Positions 1 to 7,775 of a stretch of DNA of 16,547 bases are shown in pieces. A model generated the notes under the pieces. The model was given only the letters and a program-made list of their open reading frames with translations, did no database searches and was not told where the DNA came from. This DNA comes from Candidatus Brocadiia bacterium (lineage in GTDB: Bacteria > Planctomycetota > MHYJ01 > WSZJ01). How positions within the stretch are numbered: the stretch's first letter is position 1; every line of letters begins with the position of its first letter. The position numbers and the translations under genes were made by a program. Location: positions 1-16,547 of the forward strand of contig JABWAY010000050.1 in NCBI GenBank assembly GCA_013360825.1. Direction: 5' to 3'.

Positions 1-1
1 C

Positions 2-910
2 GGGGCGAAGCTGGCGGGGGTCTGCGACGCGAACGCGGCGCGGGCGGCCGAGATTGCGGCGAAGCACGGGGCGCCGGCGTTCGGGGACTGGCGCGAGCTG
101 CGCGGGCGTGTGGATGCGGTGGTGATCGCGACGCCGACGGCATTTCACGCGGAGGTGGCGGAGGCGTTCCTGTCCGCGGGGGTGTCGTGCCTGGTGGAGA
201 AGCCGATGACCTCCACGGTCGCGGACGGGGAGCGGCTGGTGGCGGCGGCGCGGGCATCCGGCGCGCGGCTGCAGGTGGGGCACATCGAGCGGTTCAACCC
301 GTCGTGGACGGCCGCGCTGCCCGGGATGGGCGATGTCCGGTTCATCCAGGCGGAGCGGGTTTCGCCGTATCCGTTCCGGTCGACGGACATCGACGTGGTG
401 CTGGACCTCATGATCCACGACATCGACCTGGTCCTCGCGCTCGCGCGGGCGCCGCTGGAGCGGGTGGAGGCGTGGGGGATGAAGGTCCTGTCCCCGACGA
501 ACGACCTCGTCTCCGCGCGGCTGGCGTTCGGGGACGGGATGATCGCAAACCTGACGGCGTCCCGGGTCTCGCCCGAGCCGGCGCGTACGTTCCGCACGAT
601 CGCGGCGGACGCCTTCGTGGAGATCGACCTCCGGGGGCGGAAGGTCCGGCGCGTGACGCGCTCGGCGAAACTCGCGGGGGGATTCGACGTGCGCACCGTC
701 GATCCGTCGAAGATCAACCCGAAGGAGTTCCTCTATGGAGAGCTCCTCGAGACCACGTCGCCCGCCGTCCCGCCCGGGGAGCCGCTCGCGCTGGAGCAGG
801 CGGCGTTCGTGGAGGCCGTGGAGCGGAAAACGCCGACCGCGGTCACCGGCGAGGACGGCGTGAACGCCGTCCGCGTCGCCGCCCGGGTACTCGAGGCGGT
901 CGGGCGCTGA
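2..910 (+). CDS. Gfo/Idh/MocA-family oxidoreductase, 5' end outside window (possibly GnnA-like)
   Basis: The reading frame is open from base 2, so the start codon and most of the N-terminal dinucleotide-binding loop lie outside; about 302 codons are visible. The Rossmann part continues with VCDAN, VVIATPT and VEKPM, the last matching the EKP motif of the family, and the C-terminal part has the HDIDL segment that usually carries the catalytic His/Asp. Ten bases separate its stop from the lpxB start, so the two are probably co-transcribed. In Acidithiobacillus, gnnA (UDP-GlcNAc 3-dehydrogenase, same fold) lies with gnnB between lpxA and lpxB and leads to amide-linked lipid A. The position next to lpxB suggests that role here, but no gnnB-like aminotransferase is visible. 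The family is certain; the substrate is inferred. Confidence 0.85.
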   Translation, partial: GAKLAGVCDANAARAAEIAAKHGAPAFGDWRELRGRVDAVVIATPTAFHAEVAEAFLSAGVSCLVEKPMTSTVADGERLVAAARASGARLQVGHIERFNPSWTAALPGMGDVRFIQAERVSPYPFRSTDIDVVLDLMIHDIDLVLALARAPLERVEAWGMKVLSPTNDLVSARLAFGDGMIANLTASRVSPEPARTFRTIAADAFVEIDLRGRKVRRVTRSAKLAGGFDVRTVDPSKINPKEFLYGELLETTSPAVPPGEPLALEQAAFVEAVERKTPTAVTGEDGVNAVRVAARVLEAVGR

Positions 911-920
911 GCGGCGCGCC

Positions 921-2057
921 ATGAAAATCTTCATCGTCGCGGGAGAGGCGTCCGGCGACCTGCACGCCGCGGGGCTGGCGGCGGAACTCCTCGCGCGCGA
1001 CCCCTCCCTCACGATCACCGGACTCGGCGGCCAGCGCATGCGCGACGCCGGCGTCGACATCGTCGAGGACATCACCGCCCACGCCGCGGTCGGGATCGTC
1101 GAGGTCGTCGGCGTCCTCAGCTACTTCTGGAAACTCTTCGGCCGCACGCGGGACCTCCTCAAGCGCGAACGCCCCGATGTCGTCGTCCTGACCGATTTCC
1201 CCGAGTTCAACCTGCGCCTCGCGGGCGTCGCGAAAAAACTCGGGCTCCGCGTCGTCTATTTCATCAGCCCCCAGCTCTGGGCGTGGCGGTCGGGGCGGGT
1301 GCAGATCGTGAAACGCGACGTGGACCGCATGCTCTGCCTGTTCGGGTTCGAGGAAGCGTGGTACCGGGAGCGCGGGGTGGAGGCGGTCCACATCGGGCAC
1401 CCGATCCTCGACCAGCTGGCCCCCTCCGCGGACCGGGCGACGCCGCGGGCGGAGCTCGGTGTCCCGCCCGACGGGCCGCTGTTCGGCCTCTTTCCGGGGT
1501 CGCGCCGGAAGGAGTTCCGGTACAACTTCCCGATCCTCGCGGAGGTCGCGTCGATCCTCGCCCGGGAGGTCCCGGGGGCGCGGTTCGTGACCGGATGCGC
1601 CCCGCGGATCACGCCGGAGATGATCGCGCCGTTCGCGCGGTCGACCGGGCTCGACCTGCACCCCGTGGAGGGGCGGACCCTGGAAGCGATGCGGGCGAGC
1701 GACTACGCGCTCGTCGCGAGCGGAACGGCGACGCTCGAGTGCGCGGTCCTCGGGACGCCGCTGTCGGTCGTCTACGACATGTCGCTCGGGACGCAGTGGC
1801 TCGCGCGGATCTTCACCGGCGGACGGGAGCACTATTCGTTGCCCAACATCGTCGCCGGGCGGACGATCGTCCCGGAATTCTACGGCGTCCGGGCGAAGCC
1901 GCGGGCGATCGCGGATGCGGCCCGGGCGGCCCTGGAGCCTGCGGCGCGCGAGCGCACGCGGCAGGATTTCGCGGAGATGCGTGAACGGCTCGGCCGGCCG
2001 GGCGCCCTCCGCAACGCGGCGGCGCAGGTGCTCGATGTTCTCGGGAGGCAGGGATGA
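921..2057 (+). CDS. lpxB: Lipid-A-disaccharide synthase
   Basis: This is a 378-aa protein, the usual length for LpxB (GT19). The enzyme condenses UDP-2,3-diacylglucosamine with lipid X to form the lipid A disaccharide at the inner face of the cytoplasmic membrane. Visible family motifs are GEASGD at residues 8-13, GLGGQRM at 34-40, DFPEFN at 92-97, SPQLWAWR near 116-123, GHP near 159-161, FPGSRRKE in the middle and the ASGTATLE nucleotide-sugar segment in the C-terminal half. The start ATG is 10 bases after the upstream oxidoreductase stop. The stop overlaps the next gene in an ATGA arrangement, implying translational coupling. Its presence shows that the organism makes lipid A. Confidence 0.95.
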   Translation: MKIFIVAGEASGDLHAAGLAAELLARDPSLTITGLGGQRMRDAGVDIVEDITAHAAVGIVEVVGVLSYFWKLFGRTRDLLKRERPDVVVLTDFPEFNLRLAGVAKKLGLRVVYFISPQLWAWRSGRVQIVKRDVDRMLCLFGFEEAWYRERGVEAVHIGHPILDQLAPSADRATPRAELGVPPDGPLFGLFPGSRRKEFRYNFPILAEVASILAREVPGARFVTGCAPRITPEMIAPFARSTGLDLHPVEGRTLEAMRASDYALVASGTATLECAVLGTPLSVVYDMSLGTQWLARIFTGGREHYSLPNIVAGRTIVPEFYGVRAKPRAIADAARAALEPAARERTRQDFAEMRERLGRPGALRNAAAQVLDVLGRQG

Positions 2058-2998
2058 TCCTCGTCACGGGCGGAGCCGGATTCATCGGGTCGCACCTGCT
2101 GGAGCGGCTCGCGCTGCGCGACGGGAAAGCCTGCTGCGCCGTCGACGACTTCAACGACTACTACGACCCGGCGCTCAAGCGCCGGAACTTCGCGTCCCTG
2201 CGCCGATCCGTCCCGCTTCTCAAGGCCGACATCCGCAACCGCCGCAGGCTGGAGGCCTTCTTCCGCCTCCACCGCCCGGACACCATCGTCCACCTCGCCG
2301 CCCGCGCCGGCGTGCGCCCCAGCCTCGCCGACCCCCTGCTCTACGAGAGCGTCAACTGCGGCGGCACGCTCACCCTCCTCGAGCTTGCCCGGATTCACGG
2401 CGTGAAGCGCTTTGTTTTTGCCTCGAGTTCGAGCGTCTACGGCGCCTCGAAGCATGTCCCGTTCCGCGAGGACGACCCGGTGATGGCGCAGTCGTCGCCG
2501 TACGGGGTGACGAAACGCGCGGGGGAGCTGTTCTGTTCGAACTATGCGGCGCTGTACGGGCTGTCGTGCATCTGCCTGCGGTTCTTCACGGCGTACGGTC
2601 CGCGTCAGCGGCCGGACATGGCGATCCACAAGTTCGCGCGGCTGATGCTGGACGGGAAACCGGTGCCGGTCTTCGGAAGCGGGCGGAGCCGCCGGGACTA
2701 CACGTACATCGACGACATCGTGCAGGGGGTCCGGGCGGCGTGCGGGTGGACGGGGAGTTTCGAGATCGTGAACCTGGGGGAATCCCGGACGGTATCGCTG
2801 TCCGGCCTTCTGGCGGCGCTGGAGAAGGCGCTCGGGGTGAAGGCAAAGAGGACCGCGCTTCCCGACCAGCCGGGGGACGTCCCGGTGACCTGGGCGGACG
2901 TCTCCCGGGCGCGCGGGCTCCTGCGCTACCGCCCGACGACCCCTCTGGAGACCGGGCTGGCGCGCTTTGCGTCCTGGCTGCGCCGCGGAGAACGCTGA
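2054..2998 (+). CDS. NAD-dependent epimerase, UDP-glucuronate 4-epimerase-like
   Basis: This is a 314-aa extended short-chain dehydrogenase. Residues 6-12 (GGAGFIG) form the NAD-binding loop. SSSSVYG at 124-130 and Y150-x3-K154 (in SPYGVTK) supply the catalytic Ser/Tyr/Lys. AARAGVRPS at 82-90 and the later RDYTYIDDIV segment resemble UDP-glucuronate 4-epimerases (CapI type) more than GalE. It probably interconverts UDP-sugars for LPS or capsule, which fits the overlap of its ATG with the lpxB stop (ATGA). Exact substrate cannot be read from the sequence; UDP-glucose 4-epimerase or a dTDP-glucose dehydratase relative are alternatives. Confidence 0.85.
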   Translation: MILVTGGAGFIGSHLLERLALRDGKACCAVDDFNDYYDPALKRRNFASLRRSVPLLKADIRNRRRLEAFFRLHRPDTIVHLAARAGVRPSLADPLLYESVNCGGTLTLLELARIHGVKRFVFASSSSVYGASKHVPFREDDPVMAQSSPYGVTKRAGELFCSNYAALYGLSCICLRFFTAYGPRQRPDMAIHKFARLMLDGKPVPVFGSGRSRRDYTYIDDIVQGVRAACGWTGSFEIVNLGESRTVSLSGLLAALEKALGVKAKRTALPDQPGDVPVTWADVSRARGLLRYRPTTPLETGLARFASWLRRGER

Positions 2999-3042
2999 AG
3001 AACGGTGACTTCGGGGGCCCGGGACTGTAAGTTGTGCGGCTC

Positions 3043-4533
3043 ATGTGCGGCATCCTGGGATTCATCTCGTGGGAACCTGTAGCCCCCCGCATTGCCGCCG
3101 CCGCGGACCGCCTGCAGACGCGCGGCGAGCATTCGACGGGTGTGGCGACGTTTGACGGGACGTTTTTCTGGGATCACGCGGGGCTCGGGCCGGCCTCGCA
3201 GGTTTTCCAGAACTACGACCTGGGGCAGCTGCGCGGGACGATCGGGATCGCGCACACGCGCTACGCGACCACCGGCGGGGGGACGCCGGAGCGCCTTCTG
3301 CGGAACCGGCAGCCGGTGGGCAGCGACCGCCCGGGGCTGCGGACCTGCGCCAACGGCGACCTGGTGAACCTGCACTCGGCGCGGCAGGCGCTGATGAACC
3401 GGGGGTACGCCTTCCAGACCGAGGTGGACAGCAAGGTGATCCAGAACGTGCTGATCGAGCGCATGCTCGCGGAGGACGTCCACGGGGCGAAGGACACCGA
3501 CGACTACGTCGCGCGCCTGTTCCGGTCCGTGGAGAAAGTCCACGTCGACCTGACCGGCGCGTACTCCTGCCTGACGATCACCGAGCGCGGACTCCTCGCG
3601 TTCAAGGACCCGAACGGGATCCGGCCCTGCAGCGTGGCGTTCCGGGAGAAGCCGGGCGACATGTTCGGCGGCCGCGAGGTCGCGTTCGCCAGCGAGTCCT
3701 CGGTGTTCAACTACTTCGGCGACTACCACGACGTCCGCGAACTCGAGCCGGGGGAGATGATCTTCGTCGAACGCGACACGCTGAAGGTCCACCAGGCGCG
3801 TGCCCAGGGCGCGGGCAAGGGCGCGTTCTGCTTCTTCGAGTTCGTGTACTTCGCGCGCCCGGATTCCAAGTTCAAGGGCCGCGTCGTGGAATCGGCGCGG
3901 CGGGACCTGGGGAAGGTGCTCGCCCGGGAATTCCAGTCCCACCGTCCCCGGGTCGATGTCGTCCTGGGCGTCCCCGGGACCGGCGTCTCCGCCGGGGCCG
4001 CCATGGCGCACGCCTGGGGGGTCCCGTTCGAGTACGGGATCATCAAGGTCGGGACCAAGCGTTCGTTCCAGGAGACGACGCAGGAAAAGCGAGAAAAGGC
4101 GATCGACGACAAGTTCCTCTTCATCAAGGAGTTCATCGAGGGGAAGAGTGTCGCGGTCGTGGACGACTCGAACGTCCGGGGGACGACGGCGCGCAAGCTG
4201 TCCCAGCGGCTGTTCAAGCTGGGCGCGCGGGAGGTCCACCTCTACTACTTCTGCCCGGAGGTCATCGGGCCGTGTTTCTACGGGATCGACACGCCGGACG
4301 AGTCGAAGCTGATCGCCGCCGGGCGCACGAACGAGCAGATCCGCGACTGGATCGGGGCGACCTCGGTGAATTACATTTCGATCACGGGGCTGATCGAAGG
4401 CCTGGGACTTCCCCAGGACGAGCTCTGTCTCGCCTGCGTGACGAAACGGTATCCCACGAACGTCGCGGAGGCGCAGGACCGGGTCGCGCTGAGGAACGCC
4501 GAGCGGATCGCGTGCGCGGAGTGGCCTTCGTAG
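3043..4533 (+). CDS. purF: Amidophosphoribosyltransferase
   Basis: This 496-aa enzyme makes phosphoribosylamine from PRPP and glutamine, the first committed step of purine synthesis. The ATG at 3043 was preferred to the in-frame GTG at 3034 because it puts Cys at position 2 (MCGILGF), the Ntn nucleophile exposed when Met is removed; no propeptide is needed. The C-terminal phosphoribosyltransferase domain has the PRPP loop VVDDSNVRGTT, with the Asp pair at 374-375. Four cysteines, C263 (CFFEFVYFARPDS), C411 (GPCFYGID) and C462/C465 (CLAC), sit where Bacillus-type PurF binds its 4Fe-4S cluster, so a cluster enzyme is likely. It follows the epimerase by 44 bases and may be in the same transcript, although the functions are unrelated. 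Confidence 0.95.
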   Translation: MCGILGFISWEPVAPRIAAAADRLQTRGEHSTGVATFDGTFFWDHAGLGPASQVFQNYDLGQLRGTIGIAHTRYATTGGGTPERLLRNRQPVGSDRPGLRTCANGDLVNLHSARQALMNRGYAFQTEVDSKVIQNVLIERMLAEDVHGAKDTDDYVARLFRSVEKVHVDLTGAYSCLTITERGLLAFKDPNGIRPCSVAFREKPGDMFGGREVAFASESSVFNYFGDYHDVRELEPGEMIFVERDTLKVHQARAQGAGKGAFCFFEFVYFARPDSKFKGRVVESARRDLGKVLAREFQSHRPRVDVVLGVPGTGVSAGAAMAHAWGVPFEYGIIKVGTKRSFQETTQEKREKAIDDKFLFIKEFIEGKSVAVVDDSNVRGTTARKLSQRLFKLGAREVHLYYFCPEVIGPCFYGIDTPDESKLIAAGRTNEQIRDWIGATSVNYISITGLIEGLGLPQDELCLACVTKRYPTNVAEAQDRVALRNAERIACAEWPS

Positions 4534-4539
4534 GCACGG

Positions 4540-4553
4540 GCCGGGCGCCCGGC
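4540..4553. terminator. Palindrome between convergent purF and ptsN-like genes
   Basis: GCCGGGCGCCCGGC is a perfect 14-bp palindrome filling most of the 27-base gap between the two convergent stop codons. It could form a short GC hairpin and act on both strands, but there is no T-tract on either side, so termination is only a guess from position. Confidence 0.3.
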
Positions 4554-4560
4554 GCCGCGT

Positions 4561-5004
4561 TCAGTCCGCCAGCAGCGCGAACACGTCCGACGGCTTCGGC
4601 GCCGCCGCGATCTTCTTCCTCAGGGCCTCGTCCTTCACGCGCGAAACCACCGCGGCCAGAACTTTCGTGTACTCCGCCGCCTGCCGGTCGTTTGCGCCGA
4701 TCATCACCACGAGCGTCACGGGATTCCCGTCCAGCGAATCCCAGGCGATCCCCTTCTTCGCCCTCCCGATCGCGACCGTGAAATCCTTCACGGCGGACAC
4801 CTTGGCGTGGGGGATCGCCAGGCCGAGCCCGATCCCGGTCGAGAGGATCGACTCGCGCTCCTCGATCGCCTTCCGGAACGCGGCGGCATCTTTCACGGTC
4901 TTCGACGTGGACATCACGCCGCACAGTTCGCGCAGCACGCCGGCCTTGTCCGCGGCCTCCAGGTCGACGACGCGCTCCGGCGACAGCAGTTTCGAGAGTT
5001 TCAT
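4561..5004 (-). CDS. PTS EIIA domain protein, PtsN/fructose-EIIA type
   Basis: This 147-aa protein is a single stand-alone PTS EIIA domain of the fructose/mannitol-nitrogen class. The GIGLGLAIPHAK segment carries the phosphorylatable histidine, H66. The length and the absence of EIIB or EIIC domains fit the regulatory PtsN (EIIA-Ntr) form, which takes phosphate from a PtsP/NPr chain and modulates other proteins instead of transporting sugar. No other PTS gene is in the window, so its partner is unknown. It converges on purF and its upstream side faces the insertion-like segment. Start is the ATG at 5004, which lies directly downstream of a TTGGCG-17-TAGACT promoter candidate and leaves almost no leader. 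Confidence 0.85.
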   Translation of the reverse strand: MKLSKLLSPERVVDLEAADKAGVLRELCGVMSTSKTVKDAAAFRKAIEERESILSTGIGLGLAIPHAKVSAVKDFTVAIGRAKKGIAWDSLDGNPVTLVVMIGANDRQAAEYTKVLAAVVSRVKDEALRKKIAAAPKPSDVFALLAD

Positions 5005-5012
5005 GGGCGCAG

Positions 5013-5041
5013 AGTCTATCCGCCCCGCCCGACCCCGCCAA
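5013..5041 (-). promoter_or_regulatory. Candidate promoter of the ptsN-like gene
   Basis: On the minus strand TTGGCG (5041-5036) and TAGACT (5018-5013) are 17 bases apart, the optimal sigma70 spacing. TAGACT keeps four of the six -10 consensus bases, including the invariant first TA and last T, and the -35 keeps TTG. Transcription would begin about 6-8 bases past the -10 box, within a few bases of the ATG at 5004, so the mRNA would be leaderless or nearly so. The -35 box touches the boundary of the insertion-like segment at 5042. Confidence 0.45.
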
Positions 5042-5053
5042 GACCCCTCGCCC
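5042..5053. repeat. 12-bp outer flank repeat, left copy (candidate target-site duplication)
   Basis: GACCCCTCGCCC here recurs exactly at 7921-7932, just outside the other 69-bp repeat. The last seven bases also belong to the 69-bp repeat, so the exact border is ambiguous. A target duplication is the simplest reading, but the sequence is C-rich and 12 bp is longer than usual for IS21-type elements. Confidence 0.4.
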
Positions 5054-5115
5054 TGACCGGGCGAGTGACATTTCTACTTAGACGGAAACGGTGACATTTC
5101 TACTTGGCGTTGACA
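5047..5115 (+). repeat. 69-bp direct repeat, left copy (IS-end-like)
   Basis: Identical base for base to 7852-7920. It opens with a hairpin, CTCGCCC (5047-5053) pairing with GGGCGAG (5059-5065), followed by two copies of GTGACATTTCTACTT (5065-5079 and 5091-5105) with a 26-bp period, and ends GGCGTTGACA. Read on the minus strand it begins TGTCAACGCC and then holds two spaced motifs, the layout of IS21-like ends where a transposase binds repeated sites. The terminal TTGACA is a perfect -35 hexamer, as often seen at IS ends, but no -10 follows at the right distance. Confidence 0.8.
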
Positions 5116-5206
5116 CAGTCCGGGCCGCGGAGACCGGGAGGGCGCAGGAGCGCCGCCCGGCCGCGCCGCACGCCCGCCCTCGCTTTCCCTTTTGGGAGGA
5201 GCAACG

Positions 5207-5473
5207 ATGGCATTTCCGAAAATGATTGGGCCGTGCCGGCCGGCGATGAAGGACGCTGAGCTCAAACAGGCGGTCGGCAAGACCATCAAGTCGGTCGAAT
5301 TCGGCGAGCAGAAAACCCACCCGAAATGTCACCAGGCGGAAATGATCATTCTCCACTTCACGGATGGCACCTCGATGTGCGTCATCGTGGGCTCGAACGT
5401 CACGGAGATCGCGGACAAGCGGAAATTCAAGCCGCAGGAGGTCCACACGGATCTCATGGTCATGTGGGAATAG
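5207..5473 (+). CDS. Small hypothetical protein (88 aa)
   Basis: I do not recognise a named family. The ATG at 5207 has a strong ribosome binding site, GGAGGAG at 5195-5201, five bases upstream, which decides against the TTG at 5192. The protein is soluble, without signal or membrane segment. Its middle, IILHFTDGTSMCVIVGSN (about 47-64), has the shape of small bacterial proteins of unknown function with a HFTDGT beta-hairpin. Cysteines at 10, 41 and 58 and His 38, 42 and 50 might bind metal, but the spacing is not a known motif. It is the first gene inside the repeat-bounded segment and is followed by a good terminator, so it is a separate transcription unit. Confidence 0.75.
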   Translation: MAFPKMIGPCRPAMKDAELKQAVGKTIKSVEFGEQKTHPKCHQAEMIILHFTDGTSMCVIVGSNVTEIADKRKFKPQEVHTDLMVMWE

Positions 5474-5570
5474 CGGCAAACCGCATCAGCGACGAAAGAA
5501 CAGTACTACCTGAGGTGGCCCTTCGGGCACAGGCATCGCTGAACGTACGACCGCGCCTTGAACCTTCCCC

Positions 5571-5601
5571 CCCCGGCGACCCGCCGGGGCGGAGTTGTTT
5601 T
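5571..5601 (+). terminator. Rho-independent terminator after the 88-aa gene
   Basis: CCCCGGCG (5571-5578) pairs with CGCCGGGG (5582-5589) over a three-base loop, eight G/C pairs, and is followed by CGGAGTTGTTTT, ending in a short T-run. It lies about 100 bases after the stop at 5473 and before the lipoprotein gene. Confidence 0.65.
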
Positions 5602-5739
5602 CGCTGACAGCAGTTTCCGCTTCTTGAGGGATACCCCTGAGGCGTAGAGTTCTCCACCTCGCGCCCGTAATGGGGCCCCCGGGAGGGACGCGCGGCGCGT
5701 TTAGGGGGGATTCCTCATCCTTCATCAAGAGGGGACAGC

Positions 5740-6159
5740 ATGAACGTCTTGAGACTGGTTCTCGTCTCGTCGATCGTTGTTGCCGGCGTGCTCGCTGTAA
5801 GCGGCTGCAAGAAGAAAACCACGGGAGCCGGCACGATCGGAGTGGACGCGGGCAAGAAGGGATTCAAGGGCGGCTTCCGCATCGACAAAGACAAGGCTAA
5901 CGCTGGAGTGACGATTCAGACGATTCACATGGTCATCACCGCGACTGACGGGAACGGGCAGCCCTGCCAGGTTCAGTACGACGACTCTGACCCCGTGTTC
6001 AACGACGAGGGAACCGGGGCTGCGTTCCGGGACCCGGTTCCGTACACGATTGTCGGCCCGTGTCAACCTCCCGTCACGGTAAGTGGTAAGGTCGTCGTCA
6101 CGCTCTCGGATGGAACGACGGAGGAGTCGGAAGCCGATGAAGTAGTCATAGAAGAGTAG
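5740..6159 (+). CDS. Small predicted lipoprotein (139 aa)
   Basis: Residues 1-22 form a type II signal peptide: short basic start, hydrophobic core LVLVSSIVVAGVLAV and lipobox VSGC with the lipidated Cys at 23. KKK follows, which does not favour retention by an Asp+2 rule. The mature part is about 117 residues, rich in beta-prone and acidic stretches, with two cysteines (76 and 108) that could form a disulfide, and an acidic tail. The VTIQTIHMVITATD and VTVSGKVVVTLSDGTTEE stretches suggest an Ig-like or beta-sandwich fold, but I recognise no family. AGAGGGG just upstream serves as ribosome binding site. It lies 84 bases before the HEAT-like gene, and both are lower in GC than the flanks, so they are probably one unit in the insertion-like segment. 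Confidence 0.8.
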   Translation: MNVLRLVLVSSIVVAGVLAVSGCKKKTTGAGTIGVDAGKKGFKGGFRIDKDKANAGVTIQTIHMVITATDGNGQPCQVQYDDSDPVFNDEGTGAAFRDPVPYTIVGPCQPPVTVSGKVVVTLSDGTTEESEADEVVIEE

Positions 6160-6243
6160 AGTCCCTCTAGGAGGAGACGGGCGACTGAGTACCTACCGCA
6201 CTCCCGTTCTGTGCGGGAACAACGTGAGCCCTCGGAGAACGCC

Positions 6244-7620
6244 ATGAGTGCGAGACCGTACATTTTCTCGGCCGCTGTGCTGCTCATCCTGCTCTCGGCC
6301 TACCTGTGGTGGAGATCCGCAGGAGGCTCGAGAGCGGGTGCGGATGCTGCCACCAGCAAAGTTGTTACACATGAGAAAGCAACCAAGGGTTTCAGTGCCG
6401 CCACTTCGCCAAACGGCGGCAACTACGAAGTCGGAACCTCCCCGGAGAGCCCTCGAGCGCACCTATCGCGCTATCTCGATGCCCTTCGGAAGCTCCAGGC
6501 CGACCGGGATGCCGGCAGGCTTACGAAAGAGGAGTACGTTGCCGAACTGAACAAGCTCATGGATCGCATTCACGGGGAGACTTGGGCGTCTCCGGCCCTG
6601 CTCGTCGAGGCCATTGAGTATCTTCGTGAGTTCGACCTGACGGACCGTGCGGTCTACAACTTCTGGTTTGCCATTTCTCCGCGGCAGCATGAGGCGATGC
6701 TCGACAAGGAAGTTGCTCGAGCGATCCTTGACCTATACCGAACCTCAAATTCGGCCGACCACCGGATGCGTGCGGCGGTATTTTTTGCTTCCCAGTCGCA
6801 TCGGCGGGACTTGGCCGCGGCGGATCTTCCCTACACGCCCGAAGAGATCCGGCTCCTGCTGTGCGAAATCCACTCACTGGGAAATGTCACCGAGAGCGGC
6901 ATCCTTTTATGGGGCATGACTAACTACGCTCAGCACTACGAGGAATTCCGCGAACTCCTGATCGGCATCGGCCTGGACTCTGGCAAACCGGACAAGGTTC
7001 GAGAGGGGGCATTTCAGGCGATCTGGGGATCGAAGGACATCCTGAGCGAGGAGCAGCGTACACACCTTGCCTCACTGCTTGCCCTCGACGCCAATCCGGA
7101 TCTTCGTGCGCGGGGTATCGCTTATCTCGGCTCCCGAACGGACGGCAAGGACTTGCTGCTGGCAGCAGTCAATGATCCCAGTGAAGCCGTCCGAGCCAGT
7201 GCCATCGCTGAAATCGCCCGCGGGAGCGAGCATGATCGTATTGAAGTTCTTGAGCAGACCCTCAAGAACGACCCTTCCTCAGATGTACGGAAATCAGCAC
7301 TCACAAGCCTCACGCTTTCCTCGATCGACCCGACGCAGGTCGATGCCGTGTACGAACTTGCAAATCGAACTCTCTCTAGAGATTCCGACAATGGCGTGAA
7401 GATCCGAGCAGTACGGCTCATGTACTACTTGGCGCGCGACGCATCCTCAGATTCCGACAGTCTCAGTCGCATCCTCACTGCGCAGCGGACTGTGCAGGCT
7501 CAGCCGAAGGAATTCCAGCGGCTCCTTGCGAACGACATCGAGAAGAACTTCCGCCGGGAGATCGGAGATCTCTACGAAGATCCGATGTTCCAGGAGTTTC
7601 TGCGGTCACTGAAGGAGTAG
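6244..7620 (+). CDS. Membrane-anchored HEAT-repeat-like protein
   Basis: This is a 458-aa protein from the ATG at 6244, chosen over the GTG at 6211 because GGAG lies just upstream and the membrane segment then starts the protein. Residues 6-24 (YIFSAAVLLILLSAYLWW) form one transmembrane helix; the rest would face the periplasm. After a low-complexity linker, an alpha-helical region follows. From about residue 265 to 400 it contains repeated helix pairs of the HEAT/PBS type, for example NDPSEAVRASAIAEIA and NDPSSDVRKSALTSL. Such proteins usually bind partners; no enzyme motif is visible. Codon use is clearly more A/T-rich than in obg or lpxB, consistent with acquisition. It probably works with the lipoprotein upstream, but that rests only on adjacency. 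Confidence 0.8.
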   Translation: MSARPYIFSAAVLLILLSAYLWWRSAGGSRAGADAATSKVVTHEKATKGFSAATSPNGGNYEVGTSPESPRAHLSRYLDALRKLQADRDAGRLTKEEYVAELNKLMDRIHGETWASPALLVEAIEYLREFDLTDRAVYNFWFAISPRQHEAMLDKEVARAILDLYRTSNSADHRMRAAVFFASQSHRRDLAAADLPYTPEEIRLLLCEIHSLGNVTESGILLWGMTNYAQHYEEFRELLIGIGLDSGKPDKVREGAFQAIWGSKDILSEEQRTHLASLLALDANPDLRARGIAYLGSRTDGKDLLLAAVNDPSEAVRASAIAEIARGSEHDRIEVLEQTLKNDPSSDVRKSALTSLTLSSIDPTQVDAVYELANRTLSRDSDNGVKIRAVRLMYYLARDASSDSDSLSRILTAQRTVQAQPKEFQRLLANDIEKNFRREIGDLYEDPMFQEFLRSLKE

Positions 7621-7724
7621 TCGGCTCCTTCGATTCCTTTCGTCGTTCTGGATTCCCTTCCCCGCTGCCGACACTGATGCACAACAACTATCTCAACCGC
7701 TCTTATTGAAACCGTGGCGAGGGG

Positions 7725-7743
7725 CGGAGCGCTTCGCGCTCCG
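7725..7743. repeat. Inverted repeat, 8-bp stem, 3-base loop
   Basis: CGGAGCGC (7725-7732) pairs perfectly with GCGCTCCG (7736-7743) around TTC. It has no T-tract, so it is more like a REP or element-end palindrome than a terminator, although it could protect the 3' end of the HEAT-gene mRNA. Confidence 0.6.
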
Positions 7744-7745
7744 TC

Positions 7746-7757
7746 GGCCTGCAGGCC
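7746..7757. repeat. Perfect 12-bp palindrome
   Basis: GGCCTGCAGGCC is self-complementary and begins three bases after the preceding hairpin. Confidence 0.6.
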
Positions 7758-7775
7758 ACGCCTTATCCACCGAGC

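Noticed and set aside
843..4239. Long minus-strand ORFs opposite lpxB, the epimerase and purF
   Set aside because: All lie opposite proteins with complete family motifs and have no recognisable motif themselves.
5110..5115. TTGACA at the end of each 69-bp repeat as an active promoter
   Set aside because: A perfect -35 hexamer, but the sequence 16-18 bases downstream is GC-rich in both copies and no -10 box is visible.
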